A stretch of 64,000 nucleotides of DNA from BOG-908 sp964242115 (GTDB lineage: Bacteria > Pseudomonadota > Alphaproteobacteria > Acetobacterales > Acetobacteraceae), in NCBI GenBank assembly GCA_964242115.1, contig CAXSZX010000014.1:49292-113291 (forward strand), given 5' to 3'. The notes beneath the pieces were generated by a model, which saw only the letters and a program-made list of their open reading frames with translations, did not search any database and had not been told where the DNA came from. A program made the position numbers and the translations under genes. Shown in pieces: positions 37,557 to 45,215 of the stretch; position 1 is the stretch's first letter; every line of letters begins with the position of its first letter.

Positions 37557-38157
37557 TCGCTTCCTTGAGCAAACTCGCAAACGCCCCAAGCCTACGCTCC
37601 ATGTTCGCCGGCGCCTCGCACGCATACCGCATCGTGTGCTGCGTCTCGCTAAACGCGCGCACGTCGAAATCGCGTTGATCACCCGCCTCACCCCGCGCCG
37701 GGTCGCTCTGCGCCATCGCGTCGATGCGGTTGCTGAGCTTTGCGATCGTGTCCCCCATCCCGCGCTGCCGCTCACCCAATTGTTCCAGCCGTTGAACCAG
37801 CAGCGACCGCTGATCGTTTGTCTGGTCCACCAACGCAGAGAACAGCGCCGGCATGGCGGCTGCGCGCTTCTCGGCCGGTATCGTCGCGACGTAGGCCCGC
37901 AGCTTGGCGAGTGCCACGTCTTCCGGCGTGTCGCGATCGACAATTTCCGTCACCAGCGTGAACAGCGTCTCGTCGTCGCGCCAGGCCGTGTGCGACGGCA
38001 CGTCACCATTCCAGTACGAACCGGGAGAGAGCTCGGTGACCAGGCGCTGCGCACACGGCCAATTCGGATTCTGGCCAGGTATCTGGAACTGCGCATACAC
38101 CGGACCAGGCAGCGCAAACACCAGCGCCAGCCACCAGACATTCTTCCACATGATCAC
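37552..38157 (-). CDS. Periplasmic protein of unknown function in the quinoprotein ABC operon
   Basis: A 201-residue exported protein with a signal peptide (WLALVFALPGPVYAQ). The mature region contains WPCAQRLVTELSPGSYW, DDETLFTLVTEIVDRDTPEDVALAKL, a long helical segment QTNDQRSLLVQRLEQLGERQRGMGDTIAKLSNRIDAM that looks like a coiled coil, and a second Cys in MRYACEAPANMERR. The GTG start overlaps the permease stop (GTGA), so it is co-translated with the quinoprotein-associated ABC transporter. No function is assigned. The C-terminus EAK* ends in a repeat terminus. Confidence 0.82.
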   Translation of the reverse strand: MIMWKNVWWLALVFALPGPVYAQFQIPGQNPNWPCAQRLVTELSPGSYWNGDVPSHTAWRDDETLFTLVTEIVDRDTPEDVALAKLRAYVATIPAEKRAAAMPALFSALVDQTNDQRSLLVQRLEQLGERQRGMGDTIAKLSNRIDAMAQSDPARGEAGDQRDFDVRAFSETQHTMRYACEAPANMERRLGAFASLLKEAK

Positions 38158-38924
38158 TCCCCTGCCCCGCCGCGCCTGGCCAACAGGCCGCGGCCGGGAT
38201 CATAGCCGAGTATTGCGGCACCCATGAACACCGCAAGGTAGGCGCACACGACGAGCGCAGACACCCAGTCGAACTCGTCATACAGCGCGAAGCGTATCAG
38301 CTCCACCGCGTGGGTGAACGGGTTGCACTGCGCCAGCCAGTATATCGGCAAGCTCGCCTGCTGCATTCGCCACAGCGGATACAGCGCGGACGAGGTGAAA
38401 AACATCGGAAATATCACGAAGTTCATCACGCCGGCAAAGTTCTCCAGCTGCTTGATGAACGAGGACAGCACCAGCCCAAGTGCCCCCAGCATCGTCCCTG
38501 ACAACACCAGCGCTGGCAACACGAACACGTAGCCGCTCACCGGCGGACGGATGTCCCAGAACCAGGCGATGGCGAAAAAGATGTACACCTGCACGATCGA
38601 CACAGCCACACCTGCAAGCAGCTTGCAGCTCAGCAAGAACCAGCGTGGGAACGGGCTGACCATCAGCGTACGCATGCTGCCCATCTCGCGGTCGTACACC
38701 ATCGAGAGCGAGCTCTGCATGCCGTTGAACAACTGTATCATCCCGGCCAGACCCGGCGCGATGTACACCTCGTATGGAATGTAAGTGCGGTAAGGCGGAC
38801 TGATGGACACGCCCAACACGAAGTGGAAACCCGCCGCAAAGATCACCAGCCACACCAGCGGCCGCACCAGCGCCGAGACGAACCGGCCGCGCTGGTTAGT
38901 CCAGCGCAGCGCCTCGCGCCGCAT
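38154..38924 (-). CDS. ABC transporter permease, quinoprotein alcohol-dehydrogenase-associated type
   Basis: A 256-residue ABC-2 type permease with about six membrane helices: ALVRPLVWLVIFAAGFHFVLGVSI, GMIQLFNGMQSSLSMVYDREMGSMRTLMVSPFPRWFLLSCKLL and WFWDIRPPVSGYVFVLPALVLSGTMLGALGLVLSSFI are typical of the group found beside PQQ alcohol dehydrogenases. Its substrate is unknown. The frame upstream of the ATG at 38924 goes straight into a repeat copy, so the native N-terminus may have been trimmed. It is translationally coupled to the downstream unknown protein. Confidence 0.9.
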   Translation of the reverse strand: MRREALRWTNQRGRFVSALVRPLVWLVIFAAGFHFVLGVSISPPYRTYIPYEVYIAPGLAGMIQLFNGMQSSLSMVYDREMGSMRTLMVSPFPRWFLLSCKLLAGVAVSIVQVYIFFAIAWFWDIRPPVSGYVFVLPALVLSGTMLGALGLVLSSFIKQLENFAGVMNFVIFPMFFTSSALYPLWRMQQASLPIYWLAQCNPFTHAVELIRFALYDEFDWVSALVVCAYLAVFMGAAILGYDPGRGLLARRGGAGE

Positions 38925-38947
38925 GATGCCGGACAGGCAAAGGAAAT

Positions 38948-39081
38948 AAGCAAGCCTTCTTTTTCGAGAAAAAGAAGCAAAAACCTTTTGCTCCCGCTGT
39001 CGCGGACCGTTCAACACGGCCCACCTGCGAGACCAAAAGTTTTTTGGTTCTTATTTTCAAAAAAGAACCGCTTGCTTGCTC
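38948..39081. repeat. Dispersed AT-rich palindromic element, copy 20 (full)
   Basis: GAAGC-type left arm, GAACC-type right arm, centre CGCTGTCGCGGACC. It splits the ATPase and permease genes of one ABC transporter, and the permease starts only about 24 bases from it. Confidence 0.92.
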
Positions 39082-39087
39082 CCTCCC

Positions 39088-39849
39088 TCAAGCCGCCACC
39101 CGCCGCGTCAACCGCTCGAAAGCATCCTGCACCGATCCCTGCGCGCGCAACTCGGCCGCCGGCGCATCAGCCAGAACACGCCCCTGATGCAGCACGATCA
39201 CCCGAGACGTATCGTCCGCCTCGTCGATCAGATGCGTCGCCCACAGCACACCCAACCCATGCGTGGCGCACAACTGGCGCACGTGCGCCAGCAGGAACGC
39301 GCGGCTCTCTATGTCGAGCCCCACCGTCGGCTCGTCCAGCAACAGCAGCGACGGCTTGTGCAGCAGCGCGCGCGCCAGCTCCACCCGTCGCCTCTGCCCG
39401 CCGGACAACAACCGCACCCTGTCCCGCGCCCGCTCCGCAAGCCCCACCCGCGCCAACTCATCCTGCGCGCGCGACCGCGCCACGTTGCGCGAAAACCCAT
39501 GCAGCGAGGCGTGGTAAAACAAATTCTGCTCGACGGTCAGGTCCATGTCGAGCGTCGCCTGCTGGAACACCACGCCCAGCCGCGCCAGCGCATCCAGCGG
39601 CTCACGCTCCACGTCGTGCCCGAACACCGAGATCCGCCCTTGCCGCGCGCTGTACAACCGGGTGATCAGCGCGAACAACGTGCTCTTGCCGGCGCCGTTC
39701 AGCCCGAGAAGCACCGTCAGATCCCCAGCCTGCACCGAGAAACCTACGTCGTGCAGCACCTGCCGCGCCCCGAACGCGTAGGACAGACCGTCCACCCGCA
39801 ACGCCGCCGCGTCACTGTGCAACGACCACCCCCCAAGGCGCCTGCCCAA
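39088..39849 (-). CDS. ABC transporter ATP-binding protein, quinoprotein-associated type
   Basis: A 253-residue ATPase partner of the permease. Walker A is GLNGAGKST, the signature is LSGGQRRRVELARALL and Walker B is LLLLDEPTVGLD; a switch His follows in ATHLID. The domain begins ALRVDGLSYAFGARQVLHDVGFSV. The start at 39849 lies 38 bases inside the beta-propeller gene; a later start just before LRVDG is possible. It acts with the substrate-binding protein at 40873 and the permease at 38154 in a transporter conserved beside PQQ dehydrogenases. Confidence 0.93.
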   Translation of the reverse strand: MGRRLGGWSLHSDAAALRVDGLSYAFGARQVLHDVGFSVQAGDLTVLLGLNGAGKSTLFALITRLYSARQGRISVFGHDVEREPLDALARLGVVFQQATLDMDLTVEQNLFYHASLHGFSRNVARSRAQDELARVGLAERARDRVRLLSGGQRRRVELARALLHKPSLLLLDEPTVGLDIESRAFLLAHVRQLCATHGLGVLWATHLIDEADDTSRVIVLHQGRVLADAPAAELRAQGSVQDAFERLTRRVAA

Positions 39850-40888
39850 CCGGCACGGATTGCGTCACCTCCAACGCGTCCACGTCGATCACCGACATGT
39901 CGTTGCTGATCCCGTTGGCGGTGTAGAGGAACTTCTGGTCGGGCGAAAACGCCCCATGCCAAACCCGCTGTCCCACCAGAAGGTATTTCTTCACCTCGAA
40001 CGTCTTCGGATCGACCACCGCTACCCGGTTCGCCGGACCCAGATCCACGAACGCGTAACGTCCGTCACCCGTCAGGTTGATCCCCACTGCCTGGATCGCC
40101 GCGGTCGGCACCTCCGGCAGGCTGAAGGTGATCGTGTGCAATACCTTGTGCGTGGCGACGTCGATCACCGCCACCGTCCCCGCCACCTCCGACGAGACCC
40201 AGATCTGCGAGCCATCCTTGGTGAACACTGCGAAACGCGGCCGCGTCCCCACCAGCACGCTCGCAACCACCGTGTGCGTCGCCACGTCGATGAAGTGCGT
40301 CATGCTCGTCGTCTCCGACGTGCAGATCACCACCTTGTCGTCCGGGCTCACCGCCATGCCCTCCGGCTCCACGCCCACCGGTATCTCCGACGTGATCCGC
40401 CCGTTGGTCACGTCCAGCACGGAAACCTGGCTGTTGTCCTCGTTGGCCACGTACAACGTTTTTCCGTCGTGGCTCAGCGCCATGTACTCGGGGTCCGGGT
40501 TGCTGGGCAACACGCGCGTCACCTTCAGGCTCGCCAGGTCCAGCACCTCGATGTGGTCGGCATCCGACGTGCAGATGTAGAGCTGCTTGCCGTCATGCGA
40601 GAGCACGATGCCACGCGGCCTCGCACCCACCGGCACCGTCGCGGTGATCTTCAGCGTCGCACCGTCCAGCACGGTGATCGTGTTGTCCTTTTCGTTCGAG
40701 ACGAAGATGCGGAAGGCGAATGCGGGTGACGCCCACAGAAGAAACAGGGAAAAAAGCAGTTCTTTTTTGAAAAAAAGAACTACAAAACCTTTGTCCTGCT
40801 GTCGCGGAGCGTTCTGCAAAGCGCGCCACGAGATCAAAAGCTCTTTGGACCTTCTTTTCAAGAAAGCACCGCTTACTTCGCGTGACAT
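39812..40888 (-). CDS. Exported YVTN-type beta-propeller protein, quinoprotein-associated
   Basis: A seven-bladed beta-propeller with repeats of the YVTN/NHL type: RIFVSNEKDNTITVLDGATLKI, LYICTSDADHIEVLDLASLKV, LYVANEDNSQVSVLDV, IWVSSEVAGTVAVIDVATHKV. The signal peptide is ELLFSLFLLWASPAFA. Codons upstream of it are entirely repeat-derived (copy 21), and no ATG, GTG or suitable TTG exists nearer than the ATG at 40888, which overlaps the previous gene by 16 bases. The preprotein would therefore carry about 45 extra N-terminal residues. Propellers of this set accompany PQQ alcohol catabolism; activity is unknown. Confidence 0.88.
   Translation of the reverse strand: MSREVSGAFLKRRSKELLISWRALQNAPRQQDKGFVVLFFKKELLFSLFLLWASPAFAFRIFVSNEKDNTITVLDGATLKITATVPVGARPRGIVLSHDGKQLYICTSDADHIEVLDLASLKVTRVLPSNPDPEYMALSHDGKTLYVANEDNSQVSVLDVTNGRITSEIPVGVEPEGMAVSPDDKVVICTSETTSMTHFIDVATHTVVASVLVGTRPRFAVFTKDGSQIWVSSEVAGTVAVIDVATHKVLHTITFSLPEVPTAAIQAVGINLTGDGRYAFVDLGPANRVAVVDPKTFEVKKYLLVGQRVWHGAFSPDQKFLYTANGISNDMSVIDVDALEVTQSVPVGQAPWGVVVAQ
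40749..40878. repeat. Dispersed AT-rich palindromic element, copy 21 (full, coding through)
   Basis: GAACT-type left arm and GCACC-type right arm. On the reverse strand the whole copy is open in the frame of the beta-propeller gene and encodes LKRRSKELL ... VLFFKKELL, the latter forming the positive n-region of its signal peptide. The upstream stop AAG TAA GCGG is its terminus. Confidence 0.87.
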
Positions 40889-42123
40889 TGCGTCTCCGGC
40901 TCATCGGTCCCCAGTGAATCCAGGTCGTTCTTCTCGTGCAGGAACCCCGGCATCGGCGCCACCGACACCAGCGAGCGATCATCCGCCAGCAGCACAGGCT
41001 GCCGCAACTGCCCGTCCCAATGCCGGAAGCTCAGCTCGGGCCCCTTGTAGCCGGACAGCGTGAAGTCCGCCCCGCGCATGTAGGCAGTAATCCGCGCCGG
41101 GTCCACGCTGCCGCTCCGCGTCGCCGCCTCACCGACCGCGCGCACCGCCAGCCAGGCGCCGTAATCGGCCACCGTCATCGCCCGCCCCGCCGTCCTGCGA
41201 AACCGCAGTTGCAACTGCGTGCTGGCGTACTCGTCCATCACCGGCGACCACGCCTCCGGCATCAGCCCCTGCGTGCCGGCCACCGGCCGCGGCGAGTCCG
41301 TGCGATAGGCCAGCTCGTCGCCGAAATTGTCCGCCTCGTCGGCCACAACCAGCACGTCGTAGGTCGCACCCTGAGTCGCCTTCACCACCTCGTCGTTCAC
41401 CTGGTAGTGGCCGGTATCGGCCTGCTGTGCGGCAGGGTTGAAGCTCCACTTCCGGTCCGCACGGATGTTCACCTGAAACTTCTCGGCAGCCCGCCGCACC
41501 GCGTCGGCATACAGCCCGTCGTCCGGCCCGCGTCCGGTCAGCAGCATGATCCGCCGCCAGTCCTTCGTCACCAGGTACTGCATCAGCGCGTCGGCCAGCA
41601 TCGCCCGGCTCGGCAGCAGGTGCAGCGTGTTGGTCCGGCAATCCGCGCCGCGCAAAGCGTCGTCCGCACTGGTCGCATCCAGCAGCACCGCCTCACCGGC
41701 GCCCTTGCTGTCGGCCAAGCGCAGCAACAGCGCCGCCGGCACGTCGGTCACGAACAACCGTTGCCCCGCTGCCAGCGCCCTGCCGAACGCCGCAACCAGC
41801 GCCTCGGGATCCCGTGAGACGGTCGGCGTCAGCACCGTCGCCTGGCCGGTGAACTTCCCGGTGGTGTTGTTGTCGGTGGCCGCCAGTTGTGCGCCACGCA
41901 GGCCCGTATCGGACGGCACCGGCTCCAGCGCCGTGGACGGTGTCGGCTGGTGCCTGTCGAGCGACAGGTACACCACGTCGATTTCGGCCGGCGCTGCAAC
42001 AGCCGGCCCGACAGCCGCCACAGTCAGACCGCCGGCCAAACCCGCCGCCATCAGCCGCTTACCGGTCCACAACCCTTCAGCCCCGAAGCGGGGAGCGGCA
42101 ACCACCCCCCTCCTCCGAGTCAC
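40873..42123 (-). CDS. ABC transporter substrate-binding protein, PQQ alcohol-dehydrogenase system
   Basis: A 416-residue periplasmic-binding protein of the branched-chain amino-acid (type I) fold. It has a signal peptide (LMAAGLAGGLTVAAVGPAVAA), then IDVVYLSLDRHQPTPSTALEPVPSDTGLRGAQLAATDNNTTGKF..., the pattern of the group tied to PQQ dehydrogenases. The GTG start overlaps the cytochrome stop (GTGA), showing coupling. The ligand is unknown; with the dedicated ATPase and permease it may handle an alcohol-derived or metal/cofactor-related compound, which is speculation. It ends AK* at a repeat terminus. Confidence 0.9.
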   Translation of the reverse strand: MTRRRGVVAAPRFGAEGLWTGKRLMAAGLAGGLTVAAVGPAVAAPAEIDVVYLSLDRHQPTPSTALEPVPSDTGLRGAQLAATDNNTTGKFTGQATVLTPTVSRDPEALVAAFGRALAAGQRLFVTDVPAALLLRLADSKGAGEAVLLDATSADDALRGADCRTNTLHLLPSRAMLADALMQYLVTKDWRRIMLLTGRGPDDGLYADAVRRAAEKFQVNIRADRKWSFNPAAQQADTGHYQVNDEVVKATQGATYDVLVVADEADNFGDELAYRTDSPRPVAGTQGLMPEAWSPVMDEYASTQLQLRFRRTAGRAMTVADYGAWLAVRAVGEAATRSGSVDPARITAYMRGADFTLSGYKGPELSFRHWDGQLRQPVLLADDRSLVSVAPMPGFLHEKNDLDSLGTDEPETQCHAK

Positions 42124-42497
42124 TTCAGGGTGGTCAGGTAGGCGATCACGTTCTGCCGGTCGCTTTCCTCCGGCAGCCCGGCGAAGATCATCTTCACCCC
42201 CGGAATCTTCTGCCGCGGGTTCACCAGGTAGTCATCCAGCGTCGCGTCGCTCCACGTCCGGTTGGCGTTCTTCATCGCGTCGGAATACGTGTAGGTCGGC
42301 AACGTTCCCGCCTTGCGGCCCACCACGCCCCACAGGCTGGGCCCGATCTTGTTCTGCCCCTCCACCGGCGCGTGACACAGAGAGCATTTGGCGTTGAACA
42401 ACGCCTTGCCGGCCTCGGCGTCGCCCGCCGCCAACGCCGGTGTCATCAGCAAGCCTATGCCGACCAGCGCTACCGCGCCGAACAGACCGTTTCGCAT
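42120..42497 (-). CDS. Class I c-type cytochrome (c550-like)
   Basis: A 125-residue exported monohaem cytochrome. It has a signal peptide (VALVGIGLLMTPALAAGD), haem motif CSLCH in FNAKCSLCHAPVEGQNKIGPSLWGVVGRKAG, and the methionine ligand region IPGVKMIFAGLPEESDRQNVIAYLTTL, as in mitochondrial-type c2/c550. An AGGAG site precedes the ATG. It is the first gene of the leftward quinoprotein operon and could carry electrons from XoxG to the terminal oxidase. It diverges from pqqA. Confidence 0.93.
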   Translation of the reverse strand: MRNGLFGAVALVGIGLLMTPALAAGDAEAGKALFNAKCSLCHAPVEGQNKIGPSLWGVVGRKAGTLPTYTYSDAMKNANRTWSDATLDDYLVNPRQKIPGVKMIFAGLPEESDRQNVIAYLTTLK

Positions 42498-42747
42498 CGT
42501 CACTCCTGAATTGATACCTACCGCGTCTCGGTGGACGCGGCAGACATATGGTGTCAACTGGCACCTGCGCAGTATGCCCAGCGCAGGCAGTTTCGTCCGA
42601 ACATGCTGCACTGCACAACAGACTCGCGCCGACCTGGCCTGTCCATGTCGCACTTGCGCGCTGTCCATCGGAATGTATATCGGACTCGGTACAACCTGAT
42701 CCGCCAGGTAACGTGCCCAATCCCTGTGTCTGAACGGAGGACGACTT
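42498..42747. promoter_or_regulatory. Divergent control region between the cytochrome operon and pqqA
   Basis: 250 bases with no gene, free of the dispersed element, between two divergent start codons. It holds the hairpin CCTGCGC / GCGCAGG near 42566-42588 and a TTGACA hexamer on the reverse strand near 42550. No convincing -10 partner was found, so no promoter position is claimed. It must drive both the leftward cytochrome/ABC operon and pqqA. Confidence 0.5.
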
Positions 42748-42831
42748 ATGACCTGGAAAGCACCGAAGATCGTGGAAGTGGCGCTCGGCGCCGAGATCAA
42801 CTCCTACGCCTGCGCCGAAGCGAAGAAGTAG
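42748..42831 (+). CDS. pqqA: PQQ precursor peptide PqqA
   Basis: A 27-residue ribosomal peptide, MTWKAPKIVEVALGAEINSY followed by ACAEAKK. PqqA is the substrate from which PqqE and partners cross-link Glu and Tyr to make pyrroloquinoline quinone. The required E-X3-Y is present as Glu16 and Tyr20, and the N-terminal MTWKAPKIVEV matches the leader of the family. A perfect GGAGG sits 7 bases before the ATG, and a strong terminator follows 9 bases after the stop. No pqqB, C, D or E gene is in the window; the peptide is encoded alone beside the quinoprotein relay genes. It was too short for ordinary gene finding. Confidence 0.93.
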   Translation: MTWKAPKIVEVALGAEINSYACAEAKK

Positions 42832-42838
42832 CAAAAGG

Positions 42839-42866
42839 CAAGGCGTCCCGCACGGGACGCCTTTTC
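42839..42866 (+). terminator. Rho-independent terminator after pqqA
   Basis: AGGCGTCCCG, a CA loop, then CGGGACGCCT and TTT: a 10-bp perfect GC-rich stem with a U-run. It probably makes pqqA a separate short, abundant transcript, or lets only part of transcription pass to the metallohydrolase gene 16 bases on. Confidence 0.88.
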
Positions 42867-42881
42867 ACGCACAACAACCCC

Positions 42882-43793
42882 ATGCGGCGCCTCGTCGCGT
42901 TCCTGTGCATCGTCTGGTCGTGCCCGGCGGGTGCTACTGCGGCGCAGGGCGTCTTCCAGCAGGTCGCACCCGGAATCTTCGTGCGCCACGGCGTCTGCCA
43001 GGACGCCAACGCTACCAACAACGATGCCATCGCCAATGCCGGCTTCGTCGTAGGCACCACCGCGGTCGCGGTCGTCGATCCGGGCGGCAGCCTCGCGGAC
43101 GGAACCGCCATCCGCAACGCCATCCGCCAACGGACTCCGCTGCCGATTCGCTTCGTCGTCATGACCCACGCGCATCCGGACCACGTGTTCGGCGCCGTCG
43201 CATTCCTTCCCGACCACCCGGTCTTCGTCGGGCACTGGCGCCTGCCCGCCGCGCTGGCCACGCGCGCCGCCTACGACCGCGGCCGACTCGCCACCTCCCT
43301 CAACACCGCTGATCCCGGCGCCTCCGTCACGCCCACCTTGCTGGTCCACGACGTTGCCACTCTCGACCTGGGCGGCCGCACCCTCACCCTTCAGGCCTAC
43401 GACGTCGCCCACTCGGATACCGACCTCACCGTCTTCGACCAGACAACCGCAACCCTCTGGGCCGGCGACCTGCTCTTCGTCGGGCGTGTGCCCTCATTGG
43501 ACGGCAACCTGACCGGCTGGCTGCACGCGCTGGACAAGCTGCAGTCCGTCCCTGCCGCACGCGCCATTCCTGGCCACGGTCCCGTCAGCGTCCCCTGGCC
43601 CGCCGGCGCCGCGGACGAACGCCGCTACCTCACCACCCTGCTGCACGACGTGCGCGCCGACATTGCCAAAGGCGAGGACCCGGACAAGGTGGCTGATGAC
43701 GCCGCCCAGTCCGAGCGCGGTCGCTGGTGCCTGTTTGACGACTACAACGGTCATAACGCCATCGTGGCGTTCAAGGAGTTGCAATGGGAATGA
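42882..43793 (+). CDS. Quinoprotein relay system zinc metallohydrolase
   Basis: A 303-residue exported metallo-beta-lactamase-fold protein. It has a signal peptide (LVAFLCIVWSCPAGATAAQ), then VFQQVAPGIFVRHG, the zinc motif MTHAHPDHVFGAVAF, YDVAHSDTDLTVFD, LWAGDLLFVGRVPSLDG and GHGPVSVPWPAGAADERRYL. The architecture and its neighbours (SoxYZ-like carrier, PQQ dehydrogenase) match the metallohydrolases called quinoprotein relay hydrolases, which are proposed to act with a SoxYZ-like carrier in periplasmic electron or sulfur chemistry; no activity is established. The stop overlaps the carrier start (ATGA). Confidence 0.9.
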   Translation: MRRLVAFLCIVWSCPAGATAAQGVFQQVAPGIFVRHGVCQDANATNNDAIANAGFVVGTTAVAVVDPGGSLADGTAIRNAIRQRTPLPIRFVVMTHAHPDHVFGAVAFLPDHPVFVGHWRLPAALATRAAYDRGRLATSLNTADPGASVTPTLLVHDVATLDLGGRTLTLQAYDVAHSDTDLTVFDQTTATLWAGDLLFVGRVPSLDGNLTGWLHALDKLQSVPAARAIPGHGPVSVPWPAGAADERRYLTTLLHDVRADIAKGEDPDKVADDAAQSERGRWCLFDDYNGHNAIVAFKELQWE

Positions 43794-44659
43794 AAGCAAG
43801 CGCTTCTTTTTTTGAAAAAGAAGCAAAAAAACTTTTCTTCGGCTGTCGCGGACTACTTCGCACGGCACCGGTTGGGAAACGAGCTTTCCTGCTGCTTCTG
43901 TTGCCCTTGGCTTGCGCTCACGCTGAGGAAACAGACGCCAGCCGCACTGCACGCTGGCGCGACGTCGCCGCTGCCATCTTCCCTGGCAAGACGGTGCAGG
44001 ATTCCAGCCTGCTGCAGCTCGAGGCGCCGGTCCGCGCGCTCGACGCGGCGCTCGTTCCCGTCACCATCACCGCCGACCCCAGTGCTCACGTGGTCTCCCT
44101 CACGCTGGTCGTGGACGACAACCCCGCGCCTGTCGCGGCCGCGATACATTTCGGCTCCCTCGCCGACCCGCATCTTCTCAAGCTGCGCATACGGGTCGAC
44201 CAATATACGCTGGTCCACGCCGTTGCCGAGCTGCAAGACGGCCGCCTCATCAGCACCTCCCGCTTCATCAAGGCCGCCGGCGGCTGCTCCGCCCCCGGCA
44301 CCACCAACCAGCAGGAAGCCCTGGCCCGCATCGGCCGTATGCGCCTGCGCGTGGACCCGCCCGACGCACCCGGCCGCGCGCAACAGGCGGAGTTGCTGAT
44401 CAGCCATCCGAACTTCAACGGCATGCAGATGGACCCGGTGACCCGCTTCTACACGCCGGCGCGCTACGTGCAGACAGTCCGCGTCACCGAAGCCGGCCAG
44501 ACCGTCCTCACCCTGGACGGCGACATATCACTCGCCCAGGACCCGGCTATCTCGTTCGCGTTCCATCCTGTCGGCAACGCGCCGCTGGACGTGGAAGTCC
44601 ACGACAGCACCAAGGCCGTTTTCCATAGCCAACTACCGCTGACTGCCCAACCAAGCTAA
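43784..44659 (+). CDS. Quinoprotein-associated SoxYZ-like carrier protein
   Basis: An exported fusion resembling sulfur carrier SoxY (N-terminal) joined to SoxZ (C-terminal). Evidence: RWRDVAAAIFPGKTVQDSSLLQLEAPVRALDAALVPVTI, the FIKAAGGCSAP segment with the carrier Cys, and MQMDPVTRFYTPARYVQTVRV for the SoxZ half. Either ATG 43784 or 43790 overlaps the previous stop. The frame then crosses a half-repeat (ASASFFEKEAKKLFFGCRGL) before the hydrophobic FLLLLLPLACAHA signal core. In-frame ATG or GTG codons are absent after the repeat, so the repeat is translated. The stop AGC TAA GCAAGC opens another repeat. Confidence 0.88.
   Translation: MGMKASASFFEKEAKKLFFGCRGLLRTAPVGKRAFLLLLLPLACAHAEETDASRTARWRDVAAAIFPGKTVQDSSLLQLEAPVRALDAALVPVTITADPSAHVVSLTLVVDDNPAPVAAAIHFGSLADPHLLKLRIRVDQYTLVHAVAELQDGRLISTSRFIKAAGGCSAPGTTNQQEALARIGRMRLRVDPPDAPGRAQQAELLISHPNFNGMQMDPVTRFYTPARYVQTVRVTEAGQTVLTLDGDISLAQDPAISFAFHPVGNAPLDVEVHDSTKAVFHSQLPLTAQPS
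43796..43862. repeat. Dispersed AT-rich element, solo left half-unit (coding through)
   Basis: One GAAGC-type unit (AAGCAAGCGCTTCTTTTTTT to GGCTGTCGCGGA) with no partner. It lies inside the 5' end of the SoxYZ-like gene in an open frame. Confidence 0.87.
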
Positions 44660-44764
44660 GCAAGCCCTACTTTGGTAAAGCTGTCACAGATTCTTCCCGC
44701 AGCGCAGCCCAGGAAAACAAAAGTTTTTTGGTTCTTTCTTTCAAAAAAGAACCGCCTGCTTTCT
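44660..44764. repeat. Dispersed AT-rich element, copy 23 (shortened left arm)
   Basis: TAA GCAAGCCCTACTTTGGTAAA is a remnant of the left arm, then a normal GAACC-type right arm. It lies between the convergent SoxYZ-like gene and the Cys-containing unknown gene. Confidence 0.78.
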
Positions 44765-44773
44765 ACGCCTGCA

Positions 44774-45199
44774 TCAAGTTCCGCAGCGCAGGTTAGCTTC
44801 GGCCTGCGCGCGCCGCAGCCGTTCGAGCGCCTGCTTGGCCTGCGGCGTGTCGCGGAACAGCCCGCCGCGTGGCCCCACACCCGCCTGCTGCATGCTCAGC
44901 ACCGTGCTCGCTTCGGCGTACTCGTCATAGCTCATGCGGTTGGCAATCTCGTCGATGCTGCACGCGCATGCGTCGAGTTTCTGGTGCTCGAACCCGTTGG
45001 CTGCCAGGCACCCCACCACGAAGTCCGCACGCACGGATGTAGGATAATCGTGCAGCGGCGAGTGTGCGCCTGGGCTCTGCGCGTGCACCGCGGGCGTCGC
45101 ACCCAGCAGCAGCGCCATCGCAAGCACCGCCGAGCCGGCAATCCTGCATTTCAGGCGGATGTCACTTGTCTTATCGGCAAAAGCGTTGAAATTCGGCAT
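44774..45199 (-). CDS. Exported Cys-containing protein of unknown function beside xoxF
   Basis: Not recognised by name. From ATG 45199 (MPNFNAFADKT...; ATG 45217 is also possible) it has a signal peptide (IAGSAVLAMALLLGATPAVHAQ). The mature part has four cysteines: VGCLAANGF, LDACACSIDEIANRMSYDEYAEASTVLSMQQAG and a terminal EANLRC. The spaced Cys set suggests disulfides or metal binding. It lies between the SoxYZ-like carrier and xoxF, so a role in the quinoprotein system is plausible. Its 5' end nearly overlaps that of the divergent small gene at 45216. Confidence 0.72.
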   Translation of the reverse strand: MPNFNAFADKTSDIRLKCRIAGSAVLAMALLLGATPAVHAQSPGAHSPLHDYPTSVRADFVVGCLAANGFEHQKLDACACSIDEIANRMSYDEYAEASTVLSMQQAGVGPRGGLFRDTPQAKQALERLRRAQAEANLRCGT

Positions 45200-45215
45200 G
45201 AACCTGGAGCGTGTC

